Notes under the pieces: generated by a model
What the model was told of the DNA's origin: nothing
What the model saw: the letters and a program-made list of their open reading frames with translations, nothing else
The model's database searches: none
Part shown: piece after piece, positions 49,677 to 59,455 of the stretch
Layout of the letters: every line of letters starts with the position of its first letter
Numbering within the stretch: position 1 is the stretch's first letter
Assembly: GCF_025151535.1 (NCBI RefSeq)
Contig: NZ_CP102288.1
Span: forward strand, 2,861,501-2,925,500
DNA: 64,000 bases
Source: Segatella copri DSM 18205
Lineage (GTDB): Bacteria > Bacteroidota > Bacteroidia > Bacteroidales > Bacteroidaceae
Reading direction: 5' to 3'
Translations under genes and position numbers: made by a program

Positions 49677-50183
49677 ATGGAAAAGATCAACGTAAAAGAA
49701 TTGAATGACAACGTCTTCGAGACTATTGGTAAGGAGTGGATGCTGGTATGTGCCGGCAACAAGGATCATTTCAATATGATGACCGCCTCTTGGGGCTGTT
49801 TGGGATGGCTTTGGAACAAGCCGGTGGCTGTGGTCTTTATCCGTCCGGAGCGTTTCACCCACGGCATCATCGAGGAGAATGAATTCATGACTCTCTCTTT
49901 CCTCGGCAACAGCGAGGAGGCTCGGAAGATTTATAACTTCTGCGGCTCTAAGAGCGGACGCGATTTGGATAAGGTGAAGGAAACAGGACTGATTCCTGTA
50001 GAAACTGATAACGGCAGCATCGCCTTCGAGCAGTCACGACTCACCCTGGAATGTCGCAAACTTTACAAGGACAGTATGACCGCCGAGAAGTTCCTCGACA
50101 AGGACCTGCTCCAGTGGTATGGTGCCAAGGGTGGATTCCACGATGTTTATGTTGTGGAGATTACCAATGCTTATAAAAAGTAA
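49677..50183 (+). CDS. Flavin reductase-like FMN-binding protein
   Basis: 168 aa, split-barrel type (MTASWGCLGWLWNKPVAVVF and PERFTHGIIEENEFMTLSFL match the FMN-phosphate binding region). Probably an NAD(P)H-dependent flavin or substrate reductase in the cytoplasm. The clpS gene follows 10 bp later, so it leads the N-degron operon. Confidence 0.82.
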   Translation: MEKINVKELNDNVFETIGKEWMLVCAGNKDHFNMMTASWGCLGWLWNKPVAVVFIRPERFTHGIIEENEFMTLSFLGNSEEARKIYNFCGSKSGRDLDKVKETGLIPVETDNGSIAFEQSRLTLECRKLYKDSMTAEKFLDKDLLQWYGAKGGFHDVYVVEITNAYKK

Positions 50184-50193
50184 GAATTAAAAT

Positions 50194-50496
50194 ATGGCTC
50201 AAGAACAAACAGCAATTCGTGAACGCCAGAAAACCAGGCTCAAGGAGCCGGGGCGTTACGTGGTAATGATGTTCAACGACGACTTCACACCGATGGACTT
50301 CGTGGTAGAAATCCTCGAATCCATCTTCTTCAAGTCGCAGGCTGAGGCTGAAGCAATCATGCTCAAGGTTCATCACGAAGAGAAAGCCGTGGTGGGCACC
50401 TACAGCTACGACATCGCCAAGAGTAAAGTGGAGAAAGCGATGGAGAAAGCCCGTACGCAGAAGTTTCCGCTTAAACTCACTTATATGCCGGAATAG
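50194..50496 (+). CDS. clpS: ClpS adaptor of the N-degron pathway
   Basis: 100 aa. VVMMFNDDFTPMDFVVEIL is the ClpS core with the N-degron pocket region (NDDxTPMDFV), followed by AIMLKVHHEEKAVVGTY. It delivers proteins with destabilising N-terminal Leu, Phe, Trp or Tyr to ClpA. clpA starts 59 bp downstream and aat follows, so recognition, unfolding and marking functions sit in one cluster. Confidence 0.93.
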   Translation: MAQEQTAIRERQKTRLKEPGRYVVMMFNDDFTPMDFVVEILESIFFKSQAEAEAIMLKVHHEEKAVVGTYSYDIAKSKVEKAMEKARTQKFPLKLTYMPE

Positions 50497-50555
50497 GCGT
50501 TGATTTCGGGGAAATATCCCCAATATATGCTAAGAAAAAGAAAGGAAAAAATAGA

Positions 50556-52841
50556 ATGGACAGTATGGGATTGACCAGATATATGAGTGTTCTGATGGAC
50601 GATGCCATGAAGCAAGCTCGGTTCTTCGACCACGAGTTCGTGATGCCCGAGCACATGCTGCTGGCGTTGCTCAGGCAGTATGCATTCTGTCAGGCGCTGC
50701 AGGAAGAAGGCGTAGACAGCTTCAAGATGCACGAAGACTTGGTGGGATGGCTCGCCAAGCAGGAGCGTGTGCCTGAAACCATCAAGTATCTGCCAGAGCC
50801 GTCATCGCTCTTCAAAACCATGTTTGGAACGGCGTGCGCCCTGGCTGCTGCTGCCGACAGACAGCTGGTGAATGTACCCCATTTTGTGCAGGCGATGTTT
50901 GGCTTGCAGAATTCAGAAGCCGCCTTCCTGCTGTGCAAGAATGTGGGCGACCGGCAGGGCGAGTTCCTGGCGAGCGTTGACAGTTATTATCCTATTGGAG
51001 AAGATACTGGAGAGGCTGGCATGGGCATGGGAGCAGACTTTGATGATGACGATTATGCCAACGAGTATGATGACGACGAGGAAGAAGGCAGAAGACAGGT
51101 TGTACAGGATTGGCATCAGCTGGTTACCTGTATTTCTGACAAGGTAGAAGAGCACAATCCGCTCATCGGAAGAGAACAGGAACTGGACAGAACCATCCAG
51201 GTGCTCTGCCGTGCCGAGAAGAACAATCCGCTCCACATCGGAGAAGCCGGAGTCGGCAAGACAGCTCTGGTCTATGGTCTTGCCAAACTCATCAACGAAA
51301 ACCAGGTTCCTGAACGCCTCAAGGGGGCTCGCATCTATGGCATGGACATGGGACAGATGCTTGCCGGTGCCCAATATCGCGGCGACTTTGAGAAACGCAT
51401 CAAGATGGTGATGGAGGGAGCCGTGAAGGAAGGCAATACCATTATCTACATCGATGAGATTCATAATATGATAGGTGCCGGTCGTGGCTCAGATGGCGGA
51501 CCTGATGCATCCAATATGCTGAAGCAATATCTGGAGGCAGGCGATATCCGTTTCATCGGCTCTACCACCTACGAGGAATATAACCGTTACATGGCCCAGA
51601 GCAAGGGCATCGTGCGCCGGTTCCAGCAGATTGATATCAAGGAACCTACCGAGGAGGAGGCTATCAAGATATTGGAGGGCTTGCAGTATAAATACAACAA
51701 GTTCCACAATGTAACCTATCGCAAGGACGCCCTGGAATATGCCGTCCGTGCCAGCGCCAAATATATCAGCAACCGCTGTCTGCCAGACAAGGCCATCGAC
51801 CTGATGGATGAGGCGGGTGCTTATCTGGAGGTGCATCCGGTAGAATCTCGCCAGCGCTCTTATGTTACCAAGTCTATCATCCAGCAGATTCTGATTAAAG
51901 TCTGCAAGATTGATGCGGCTGCGATGAAAGATGAGAATAACGATGCTTTGGCTACGCTCCGCCAGCGCATTCTCGACAAGATTTACGGTCAGGACAAGGC
52001 TGTAGACAAGGTGGTTGAGGCTGTGATGATGGCAAAGGCGGGATTGACAGATGATGACAAACCATTGGCTTCGCTCCTCTTCGTGGGACCTACCGGAGTA
52101 GGAAAAACCGAGGTGGCACGACAGTTGGCCAAGGAACTCGGCATCGAACTGGTACGCTTCGATATGAGTGAATATACCGAGAAGCATACCGTGGCAAAAC
52201 TCATCGGTTCGCCAGCCGGATACGTGGGTTATGAGGATGGAGGACTTCTGACCGATGCCATCCGCAAGACGCCAAACTGTGTACTCCTGCTCGATGAGAT
52301 AGAGAAGGCGCATAGCGATATCTACAACATCCTGCTCCAGGTAATGGACTATGCCCGTCTGACTGATAACAAGGGCCAGAAGGCTGATTTCCGTAACGTG
52401 ATTCTCATCATGACCTCAAATGCCGGAGCGCAATATGCTTCACGGGCTAGCGTAGGTTTCAATGGAAACGTAAGTCGTGGCGAAGCGATGCTGGCACAGG
52501 TGAAGAAGACTTTCAAGCCTGAGTTTATCAACCGACTTTCCGACATGGTGGTGTTCAACGATATGGATAAGCACATGGCTGAGTTGATTCTTGCCAAGAA
52601 ACTTCGTCAACTCGATGCGAAACTGGCAGCAAAGGGAGTTACCGTAACGTTAACCGATGCTGCGCGCGAACAGTTGCTGAAATGGGGCTTTACCAAGGAA
52701 TATGGTGCCCGCGAGATGGACCGTGCCATCGGTAACCGCCTGAAACCGATCCTGATGAAGGCGCTGCTCTTCGGCAAACTCAAGAAGGGTGGCAAGGCGC
52801 ATGTCGATTTTGACGGAAAGGAACTGGTGGTTAATTATTAG
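50556..52841 (+). CDS. clpA: ClpA, ATP-dependent unfoldase of the ClpAP protease
   Basis: 761 aa, near the E. coli length. The N-domain (HEFVMPEHMLLALLRQYAFC) binds ClpS. NBD1 carries GEAGVGKTALV and IIYIDEIHNMIGAG; NBD2 carries VGPTGVGKTEVA and CVLLLDEIEKAH. The ClpP-contact loop is probably VGF in ASVGFNGNVSRG. A very acidic stretch (residues about 165-185, DDDDYANEYDDDEEE) between N-domain and NBD1 is longer than usual. It is translated with clpS upstream and aat 43 bp downstream. Confidence 0.94.
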   Translation: MDSMGLTRYMSVLMDDAMKQARFFDHEFVMPEHMLLALLRQYAFCQALQEEGVDSFKMHEDLVGWLAKQERVPETIKYLPEPSSLFKTMFGTACALAAAADRQLVNVPHFVQAMFGLQNSEAAFLLCKNVGDRQGEFLASVDSYYPIGEDTGEAGMGMGADFDDDDYANEYDDDEEEGRRQVVQDWHQLVTCISDKVEEHNPLIGREQELDRTIQVLCRAEKNNPLHIGEAGVGKTALVYGLAKLINENQVPERLKGARIYGMDMGQMLAGAQYRGDFEKRIKMVMEGAVKEGNTIIYIDEIHNMIGAGRGSDGGPDASNMLKQYLEAGDIRFIGSTTYEEYNRYMAQSKGIVRRFQQIDIKEPTEEEAIKILEGLQYKYNKFHNVTYRKDALEYAVRASAKYISNRCLPDKAIDLMDEAGAYLEVHPVESRQRSYVTKSIIQQILIKVCKIDAAAMKDENNDALATLRQRILDKIYGQDKAVDKVVEAVMMAKAGLTDDDKPLASLLFVGPTGVGKTEVARQLAKELGIELVRFDMSEYTEKHTVAKLIGSPAGYVGYEDGGLLTDAIRKTPNCVLLLDEIEKAHSDIYNILLQVMDYARLTDNKGQKADFRNVILIMTSNAGAQYASRASVGFNGNVSRGEAMLAQVKKTFKPEFINRLSDMVVFNDMDKHMAELILAKKLRQLDAKLAAKGVTVTLTDAAREQLLKWGFTKEYGAREMDRAIGNRLKPILMKALLFGKLKKGGKAHVDFDGKELVVNY

Positions 52842-52884
52842 AATGAAAGTCTAGTCAAGAATATTCTTGATAAAAGATAAGCGT

Positions 52885-53550
52885 ATGATATTACAGATAG
52901 ATGATACTGCGGACGAGATTTACTTTCCCGATCCGCATTATGGCGATGAGGATGGATGCTTTGCGATTGGTGGCGATTTGAGTATCGACCGCCTGTTGCT
53001 GGCTTATAGCAATGGCATTTTTCCCTGGTATAGTTTCCGTGACCAGCCTGAAATACTCTGGTTCTGTCCGATGAAGCGTTTCGTCATCTTCCCAGATGAA
53101 ATCCACATCAGTCATTCCATGCGTACCCTGATGAGGAAGAACCGATACAGCGTAGGAATCAACGAAGATTTCGATGGCGTGATACGGGGATGCAGCAAGA
53201 ACAACGGACGGTATTGGGAAGATGGCGCATGGCTGGGCGAGAACATCATCCAGGCATTTACTGCCCTCCATAAGCAGGGCTTTGCGGCGAGCGTAGAGGT
53301 ATGGGATAATGAAACCGATGAACTGGTGGGGGGACTTTATGGTGTCACCATCGGCAAGGTTTTTATCGGAGAAAGCATGTTCTCCAGGGTTCCTTCAGCT
53401 TCTAAGATTGCCCTCATCTTCCTTGCCAGATACTTGCAGGAGCATGGTGGCAAGATGATAGATTGTCAGTTGGAGACTCCTCATCTCAAATCGATGGGTG
53501 GCAGATATATTTCTTACGAGGAATATATGAAGATTATGAACGAAGAATAA
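52885..53550 (+). CDS. aat: Leucyl/phenylalanyl-tRNA-protein transferase
   Basis: 221 aa from ATG 52885, which fits the family start (MILQIDDTADEIYFPDP). GGDLSIDRLLLAYSNGIFPW and the ending IDCQLETPHLKSMGGRYISY are diagnostic. It adds Leu or Phe to proteins with N-terminal Lys or Arg, creating degrons read by ClpS. Its position right after clpS-clpA makes a compact N-degron operon. Confidence 0.94.
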   Translation: MILQIDDTADEIYFPDPHYGDEDGCFAIGGDLSIDRLLLAYSNGIFPWYSFRDQPEILWFCPMKRFVIFPDEIHISHSMRTLMRKNRYSVGINEDFDGVIRGCSKNNGRYWEDGAWLGENIIQAFTALHKQGFAASVEVWDNETDELVGGLYGVTIGKVFIGESMFSRVPSASKIALIFLARYLQEHGGKMIDCQLETPHLKSMGGRYISYEEYMKIMNEE

Positions 53551-53551
53551 G

Positions 53552-53634
53552 AGATGTTCTTCTCGGAATAGAAGAACATCTTCTTTTGAATAAAAAATAA
53601 AGGCTAGGTTCCCAGAATCGTGAACCTAGCCTTT
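53552..53634. terminator. Two tandem terminator hairpins between convergent genes
   Basis: AGATGTTCTTC/GAAGAACATCT (53552-53562 with 53571-53581) with TTCTTTTG after it ends the aat transcript. AAAGGCTAGGTT/AACCTAGCCTTT (53599-53610 with 53623-53634) is a perfect hairpin usable in both directions. Confidence 0.88.
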
Positions 53635-53660
53635 GTTATTATCTGGCTTTTTGCTTTTTA

Positions 53661-55271
53661 TTAGAATATCGGTGTGCCGATGCAGCCATTAGGTGCCTGA
53701 ATATGCAGCATCGCACAAACGGTAGCGGCAATATCTGTCATATAGTGAGGCTGGGCACTCTCGCCGTGCTGGATGCCCCAACCCATAAACAGGCAAGGAA
53801 TATGGATATCGTATGGATTCCATACTCCGTGGGTAGTTCCCTTGCTGCTGTAATAATCGTAGTGACCTGGTTTCAGTACAATCTGAACACCTCCGCTGCG
53901 CTCGCGGTTATAACCGTTAATAGCGCGGAACTTCAGCTCTTCAGGGATGCTCTCGATAGAGGTCTTCTCCATGTCGAAGGCATAGTGCACGTCCTTGTCT
54001 TTCTTCAGTCTGTCTACTACCACCTGCTTGATGGCTGTGTAATCCAGACCGAGTTCCTCGATGATGTCTGTATTGAAGAATACCTGATAGTTCATGATGG
54101 TCTTCACGAGGTCCTTGTCGGTGTTGAACTTTGTCTTCAGACTCTTGTTCAATTCATCTACCAGTCCCTTCTTGTTCCAGATGCCGGCAGGGATTCGTTG
54201 ATCCTGCAGGAAGGTTGCGTTGTTTACGCCTCCATGGTCGGCGGTGAGGAAGGTGAGATAATTTCCCTTGCCTATGGTCTGGTCGAGATAAGCGAAGAAA
54301 TCTGCCAATGCCTTATCTAATCTGAGATAGCAATCCTCTGTTTCGATGGCGTTCACGCCCACCTGATGTCCGATGTAGTCGGTGCTGGAGCAGCTGATGG
54401 TCAGCAAATCAGTATCTGTGTTTCTACCCAGATTTTCTCCCTCAATGGCAGCCTTGGCAATATCGAAAGTCAGGTTGCAGCCGAATGGGGTACTGCGGAG
54501 AATCTTGTAACCATGCTTTTTATATAAGGTAGGCAGGTCGAGTGGCAATACTGCCTTTTCGCCTTCAACAATTCCATTCTCGTAGTTGTTGTCATCGCTG
54601 GTGCTTTCCTTGTAGGAATCGATAGGGTAGAGCGTCTCCCATTTCTTGGAAAGATACTTGTTTGGGAGTTTCTGCTTGTTGAACTTGTTCACCCACTCTG
54701 GCAACTTATCCATATAGAAAGTACTGGTGATGAACTTGCCCGACTTGTCATCAAACCAGAAAGCGCCATTGGCGTGATGGCCCGCAGGGAGGATGGATGC
54801 TCTGTCTTTCAAGGCTACACCAATCACCTTAGAGCGGTTGTTGGTAGCCAGACGGAGTTCATCGCCGATGGTGGTTACCCACAGATTGCAAGGCGACATC
54901 TTGCCAGCCTTGCTGTCGGAACCTACAGGGTTGACGGTATCGTCGGCAGTACAATTCACTACCTTTCCATCTTTCACGAAGTTATTTCCTGCAATTCCGT
55001 GGATGGAAGGAACGGAACCGGTCCAGATAGAAGAGTGGCCGATGGCTGTAACCGAAGGAATGTAAGGAATCTTGCAGTTTTCTACGCTGAATCCTTCTCC
55101 GAGCATTCTCTTGAATCCGCCTTCGCCGTAGCGGGCGTAGTAGCGATAGAGATAATCCCATCGCATCTGGTCGATAACGATGCCTACAACGAGCTTAGGA
55201 CGTTGAGGCTGAGCCTGTGCAATGCCGCAGAAGCAGCAGAGCACGAAGATGAGTTTGATAATCTTATTCAT
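53661..55271 (-). CDS. PafA-type alkaline phosphatase
   Basis: 536 aa with a signal peptide (LIFVLCCFCGIAQA). VVGIVIDQMRWDYLYRYYAR holds the first metal ligand; PYIPSVTAIGHSSIWTGSVP holds the nucleophile Thr; TISCSSTDYIGHQVGV and FLTADHGGVNN hold further ligands. It matches PafA-like phosphatases of the nucleotide pyrophosphatase/alkaline phosphatase superfamily, which release phosphate in the periplasm. The start is ATG 55269-55271; a longer frame would begin upstream of the -7 box (TATCTTTG, 55330-55337, minus strand). Confidence 0.9.
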   Translation of the reverse strand: MNKIIKLIFVLCCFCGIAQAQPQRPKLVVGIVIDQMRWDYLYRYYARYGEGGFKRMLGEGFSVENCKIPYIPSVTAIGHSSIWTGSVPSIHGIAGNNFVKDGKVVNCTADDTVNPVGSDSKAGKMSPCNLWVTTIGDELRLATNNRSKVIGVALKDRASILPAGHHANGAFWFDDKSGKFITSTFYMDKLPEWVNKFNKQKLPNKYLSKKWETLYPIDSYKESTSDDNNYENGIVEGEKAVLPLDLPTLYKKHGYKILRSTPFGCNLTFDIAKAAIEGENLGRNTDTDLLTISCSSTDYIGHQVGVNAIETEDCYLRLDKALADFFAYLDQTIGKGNYLTFLTADHGGVNNATFLQDQRIPAGIWNKKGLVDELNKSLKTKFNTDKDLVKTIMNYQVFFNTDIIEELGLDYTAIKQVVVDRLKKDKDVHYAFDMEKTSIESIPEELKFRAINGYNRERSGGVQIVLKPGHYDYYSSKGTTHGVWNPYDIHIPCLFMGWGIQHGESAQPHYMTDIAATVCAMLHIQAPNGCIGTPIF

Positions 55272-55329
55272 AGTCAAAATGTCTTTTTTTATACATAACC
55301 ATTCAGTATTGTATATTAAAATTCGGTTG

Positions 55330-55337
55330 CAAAGATA
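55330..55337 (-). promoter_or_regulatory. -7 box of the phosphatase gene
   Basis: TATCTTTG on the minus strand, about 59 bp before the chosen start codon. It overlaps no coding sequence of the P-type ATPase gene, whose stop is just beyond. Confidence 0.6.
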
Positions 55338-55353
55338 CAACTTATTTTGGTAT

Positions 55354-57486
55354 TTAACGATAAAAAAGACGATTTTTACCCAAACTTCTCATGGCGTTCA
55401 ATACAGCCAGTACCGTAACACCTACATCGGCAAAGACTGCCATCCACATGGTGCCGAGACCAATGGTGGCGAGAATCAGTACGGCAACCTTCACTCCGAT
55501 GGCAAATATCACGTTCTCGTGAGCGATATGAATGGTTCTTCTGGCTATCTTTACGGCAAGGTCAATCTTTCTAGGGTCATCATCCATCAGTACTACATCG
55601 GCAGCTTCGATGGCAGCATCGCTACCCAGTCCACCCATGGCAATGCCCACATCGGCACGCTTCAATACAGGGGCATCGTTGATGCCATCGCCTACATAAG
55701 CGAGCGTCTTGCCTGCTGGTTTTGTCTTCAGCAGTTGTTCTACATGCGAAACCTTATCGGTTGGCAGCAGTTCTGCGCGGCACTCGTCCAGTCCCAGTTT
55801 GTGGGCAACATCTTCTCCCACTTCTCTGCGGTCACCCGTCAGCATTACCGTTTTCTCTACTCCCAGTTCTTTCAGCTCTCTGATGGCATGGGCGCTTCCT
55901 CCCTTATGGGTGTCGTTGATCACAATATGTCCCGCATACTTGCCATCAATGGCGACGTGGATGATGGTTCCCACCTGATTGCAGTCGTGCCATTGGGCGC
56001 CGATGCTTTCCATCATCTTCTTGTTGCCCACGCAAACCACCTTGCCGTTCACTTTGGCACGGATACCCTGTCCGGCAATTTCCTCTACATTGGTCACCTC
56101 GCAGCCATCTGTTGCTTCTTGCGGGAAGGCAGTACGCAGGGCTGCGCCGATAGGATGAGTGGTGAAATGCTCGGCATGAGCTGCCAGATGAAGCAGGATT
56201 TTCTCCTTGTCAGAATATTCGCCAATATGCACATTATCTGCATCATGGGATGAATGGTCTGGGCAGGAAGTGTCTGCATGAACAGCTGCTACGGCAAACT
56301 CTCCGTGGGTCAAGGTACCCGTCTTGTCGAACACAACGGTTCCCACCTTGGCTAAAGCATCCATATAGTTGCTGCCCTTGATGAGAATACCATTCCGGGA
56401 TGCTCCGCCGATGCCGCCAAAGAAGGTGAGGGGCACGCTGATGACCAGGGCGCAAGGACAGGAAACTACCAGGAATATCAAGGCGCGGTTGAGCCATAAT
56501 GGGAAGTTCTCGCCAAAGGTTCCTTCACCTACGATTCCCGTAGCTGCCAGGAATGGAGGAATAACCGCCAGGGCAATGGCTGCGAAAACAACGATAGGAG
56601 TATAGACTCGGGCGAAACGGGTGATGAAAGCCTCGCTCTTCGACTTGTTCTTGTCTGCACTCTCTACCAGAGAAATAATCTTGGATACGGTACTCTCGCC
56701 AAAACTCTTGGTGGTGCGTACACGAACTACTCCTGAAAGGTTGATGCAACCGGACATGATAGTATCGCCTTCATTCAAATCCCGTGGCATACTCTCACCT
56801 GTCAGTGCAACGGTATTCAAGGCTGAGCTTCCCTCAACAACAATACCATCCAATGGAACTTTCTCTCCCGGACGGATTACGATAGTTTCTCCTATCTTGA
56901 CGTCTTCCGGCGAAACCGACTCTACTTTTCCGTTTCTTTCAACATTCGCTACATCCGGTCGGATATTCATCAGATGCGAGATGCTGTCGCGGCTCTTTCC
57001 TTCTGCATATCCTTCGAAGAGTTCGCCCACCTGATAGAAGAGCATCACAAAGACTGCCTCCGGGAATTCTGTATCTGATCCTGGGAAGAATCCGATGCAA
57101 AGTGCTCCGATGGTTGCAATAGCCATCAGAAAGTTTTCGTTAAACATATCGCCCTTGGCAATACCTTCTGCAGCTTCGCCTAGCGTCTCGTGTCCTATTA
57201 ATAAATAAGGAATGAGATAGACGAGGAGCAACTGCCAGGTAGCCAGACTGTATTCCTTTTCGATGAAAACAGCGATAATCAGGAGGATGATGGTTGCTCC
57301 TATCAGAAAGAGTTTGGATTTCAAACCGCCTTCTTCATGGTGATGATGGTGGTGGCAACCGCACCCCTGGTGCTCATGTTCTTCTGTGCCGCATGAGCAA
57401 TCATGATTGTGCTCATGATGATGTTCGTGAGATTTTTCACAATGGCATTCATGATGATGTTCGTGAGAATGTTTCATTTCTTCCAT
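55354..57486 (-). CDS. P1B-type metal-translocating ATPase (Zn/Cd-type)
   Basis: 710 aa. The N-terminal 50 residues are a His/Cys-rich metal-binding tail (HEHHHECHCEKSHEHHHEHN). SCPCALVISVPLTF is the metal-binding CPC motif, VVFDKTGTLTHGEF the phosphorylation site, TGES the actuator and VGDGINDAPVLKRADVGIAM the hinge. CPC with this context favours Zn/Cd/Pb export from the cytoplasm. It may start at the second Met (MKHSHE). Transcribed toward the phosphatase gene. Confidence 0.93.
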   Translation of the reverse strand: MEEMKHSHEHHHECHCEKSHEHHHEHNHDCSCGTEEHEHQGCGCHHHHHHEEGGLKSKLFLIGATIILLIIAVFIEKEYSLATWQLLLVYLIPYLLIGHETLGEAAEGIAKGDMFNENFLMAIATIGALCIGFFPGSDTEFPEAVFVMLFYQVGELFEGYAEGKSRDSISHLMNIRPDVANVERNGKVESVSPEDVKIGETIVIRPGEKVPLDGIVVEGSSALNTVALTGESMPRDLNEGDTIMSGCINLSGVVRVRTTKSFGESTVSKIISLVESADKNKSKSEAFITRFARVYTPIVVFAAIALAVIPPFLAATGIVGEGTFGENFPLWLNRALIFLVVSCPCALVISVPLTFFGGIGGASRNGILIKGSNYMDALAKVGTVVFDKTGTLTHGEFAVAAVHADTSCPDHSSHDADNVHIGEYSDKEKILLHLAAHAEHFTTHPIGAALRTAFPQEATDGCEVTNVEEIAGQGIRAKVNGKVVCVGNKKMMESIGAQWHDCNQVGTIIHVAIDGKYAGHIVINDTHKGGSAHAIRELKELGVEKTVMLTGDRREVGEDVAHKLGLDECRAELLPTDKVSHVEQLLKTKPAGKTLAYVGDGINDAPVLKRADVGIAMGGLGSDAAIEAADVVLMDDDPRKIDLAVKIARRTIHIAHENVIFAIGVKVAVLILATIGLGTMWMAVFADVGVTVLAVLNAMRSLGKNRLFYR

Positions 57487-57682
57487 AATTTTGCAATACT
57501 TTTAGTTCTATATAACTCGGAACATTCAGTTCCTTTTTCTATTTCGGTTGCAAAATTACGAAAAGGTTTCTGCAACTTGGTTGCAAAAGCTCCAGTTGCC
57601 CTCTTTTTTTCTGTCGGATACGTTTTGTGAAAAAAGAAAAACAGCGGCCTACGATTGCTCGTAAGTCGCTGTAATAGAAGCG

Positions 57683-57728
57683 TGGACCAGCTAGGGCTTG
57701 AACCTAGGACCTCCAGATTATGAGTCTG
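57683..57728 (-). other. 3' fragment of a tRNA gene with CAT anticodon; attachment site of the element
   Basis: On the minus strand the sequence reads from CAGACTCATAATCTGG (anticodon stem-loop, anticodon CAT) through the TpsiC arm (GGTCCTAGGTTCAAGCCCTA) to the acceptor end GCTGGTCCA. The 5' half of the tRNA is missing: bases beyond 57728 do not pair as an anticodon stem or D-arm. A 3' tRNA fragment next to an integrase is the usual left-over of integration; the intact tRNA-Met-like gene should be at the other end, beyond the window. Confidence 0.78.
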
Positions 57729-57793
57729 TTTGCAATATATTTCACGAAATTATAAATAATCATAAAACACTGATATTCAACGCCTGTTTTATT

Positions 57794-57872
57794 TTGTAGA
57801 TTTCAGAAAATTGCCTAACTTTGCATCAGTTTTCATTTCAGAAGGTCACCTGAAGGTCACCAAAAGGTCACC
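57794..57872 (+). promoter_or_regulatory. Integrase promoter and three 11-bp-phased AAGGTCACC repeats
   Basis: Promoter TTG 57794-57796, TAACTTTG 57816-57823. AAGGTCACC lies at 57842-57850, 57853-57861 and 57864-57872, exactly 11 bp apart, downstream of the predicted transcription start and before the integrase ATG. They suit arm-type integrase or excisionase binding sites that also autoregulate. Confidence 0.68.
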
Positions 57873-57906
57873 GAGACCTTCAATAAATACGGAGGTTTAA
57901 GGCAAT

Positions 57907-59406
57907 ATGAAGTCACAAAAAGCGGAACAAACCACAAAAGATGCTATAAAGAAGCAGAAAACCAACAAGAGGGGAGACAAGTGCCTTGTCAAATTCACGT
58001 CTTCCAACGGTAGTGTATATGGGTCTTTGACTCTTGACATTCGTAAGGCTGGCGATTATAGTCAGCCTATTCCTGTTGCCGTGCGTGTTTGTCATGGAGG
58101 ACAGAAAGCTTTCCTTAGGCTGGGAAGGGCTTATACTTTGCAAGAGTGGTTGGATATTTGTGAATACGAGAAAACTGGGCGACGTGTCCAGATGGCGGAA
58201 CGTGACGAGATGAAGAATCAAATGGAGAAGATTCGCCAGCTTATAAACGAATTGATTGACACCAATACCTTCTCGCTTCGCAAACTTCAAGACATATACC
58301 AGGGCAAGAAGGATGAGAATACAACCATCTATTCCATTTGGGAAGAGTACATGCAGGGCAAACTCAACGAAGGCAAAGCTGGCTCTGCAAGATGCAACAA
58401 GGACGTGTACAGACGCTTCGTCAAGGATATGGGTACCGATGTTGCTTTTGCAGATATTGATAAGGCTTTTGTGCAGGAATGGGGGAGGCGAATGAAAAAG
58501 TCCGGCCTTGGCATAACAACCATTGCCATCGGTTTGCGTAGCTTCAGGACTATCGTCAATATCTGCATATCAAGAGGACTTGTAAAGGGCGACACAAAGG
58601 AAATGTTCAAAGATTCTGGCTACAACAAGTCCCAAAGTCGCAAGCACGAATTTCTTGATACGGCAACCATGCGTATGCTGTATGACTTTTGGAAGAAGGA
58701 TGAAGCCGTTGATGAAAATGGGCATGAGTTGTATATGCCACGAGAGAAGCAAGCTATTTTCCGTGACCTTGGACTCTTCCTGTTCATGTATCTTGGCGAT
58801 GGGCAGAACCTTGCCGATACACTCCGCCTGACATATGATGATTGGTACTATTCAACCCACGGAAAGCAGATGCGATTTCTCCGCCACAAGACACGCGACA
58901 GAAACGAAAGCGCCAGTGAGGTAATCTTCCCAATAACTCCGGAGCTAAAAGCCATTCTTGACAAGTATGGAAACGAACCTCGCTTGGGTAGAAGAGTGTT
59001 TCCGATAATGAGTGATGAGATAACGCCTGAACAGGAAGTGTGGGTTATTCAGAGATACAACCGCTACATTCGGGAACACATGAAGAAAGTCGCTGATATG
59101 CTTGGAATGGAGCAAAAGCCTTCACCAACATGGGCAAGACATAGTTTTGCAACCAACCTTAATAATTCGGGTGTGGTTCCTTACAAGTACATAAGCGACA
59201 GCATGGGGCATAGTGGCGGTGGTGACATCACTTCAAACTATATTGGTGCTTATCCTCTGGCCAAAATGCTGGAGTACAACCACTACTTGCTTAACTCCAA
59301 CCCTCCAAAAGTAAAGACAAAGAAGGCAGACAACAAGCAGCTGATTGAAATGCTGATGGGGTTGAGCGAGGAAGAGAAGAAAGCAATAGTCGCTGCTTTG
59401 TCGTAA
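57907..59406 (+). CDS. Tyrosine recombinase (integrase)
   Basis: 499 aa. An N-terminal arm-binding region (residues 20-130), an SAM-like core-binding domain (TTIYSIWEEYMQGKL, GTDVAFADIDKAFV) and the catalytic domain. Catalytic residues: SPTWARHSFATNL carries the HxxR-equivalent (here T-W-A-R), SDSMGHSGGGDITSNYIGAY the second His and nucleophile Tyr. The usual first Arg position reads GQNLADTL, that is Asn in place of Arg, as in some Bacteroidetes integrases of the IntDOT kind. It directs insertion at the tRNA fragment just upstream. Confidence 0.88.
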   Translation: MKSQKAEQTTKDAIKKQKTNKRGDKCLVKFTSSNGSVYGSLTLDIRKAGDYSQPIPVAVRVCHGGQKAFLRLGRAYTLQEWLDICEYEKTGRRVQMAERDEMKNQMEKIRQLINELIDTNTFSLRKLQDIYQGKKDENTTIYSIWEEYMQGKLNEGKAGSARCNKDVYRRFVKDMGTDVAFADIDKAFVQEWGRRMKKSGLGITTIAIGLRSFRTIVNICISRGLVKGDTKEMFKDSGYNKSQSRKHEFLDTATMRMLYDFWKKDEAVDENGHELYMPREKQAIFRDLGLFLFMYLGDGQNLADTLRLTYDDWYYSTHGKQMRFLRHKTRDRNESASEVIFPITPELKAILDKYGNEPRLGRRVFPIMSDEITPEQEVWVIQRYNRYIREHMKKVADMLGMEQKPSPTWARHSFATNLNNSGVVPYKYISDSMGHSGGGDITSNYIGAYPLAKMLEYNHYLLNSNPPKVKTKKADNKQLIEMLMGLSEEEKKAIVAALS

Positions 59407-59455
59407 TGACACACATAGTGGCGAATAACACCATAACTTAATGAATTATACAATC

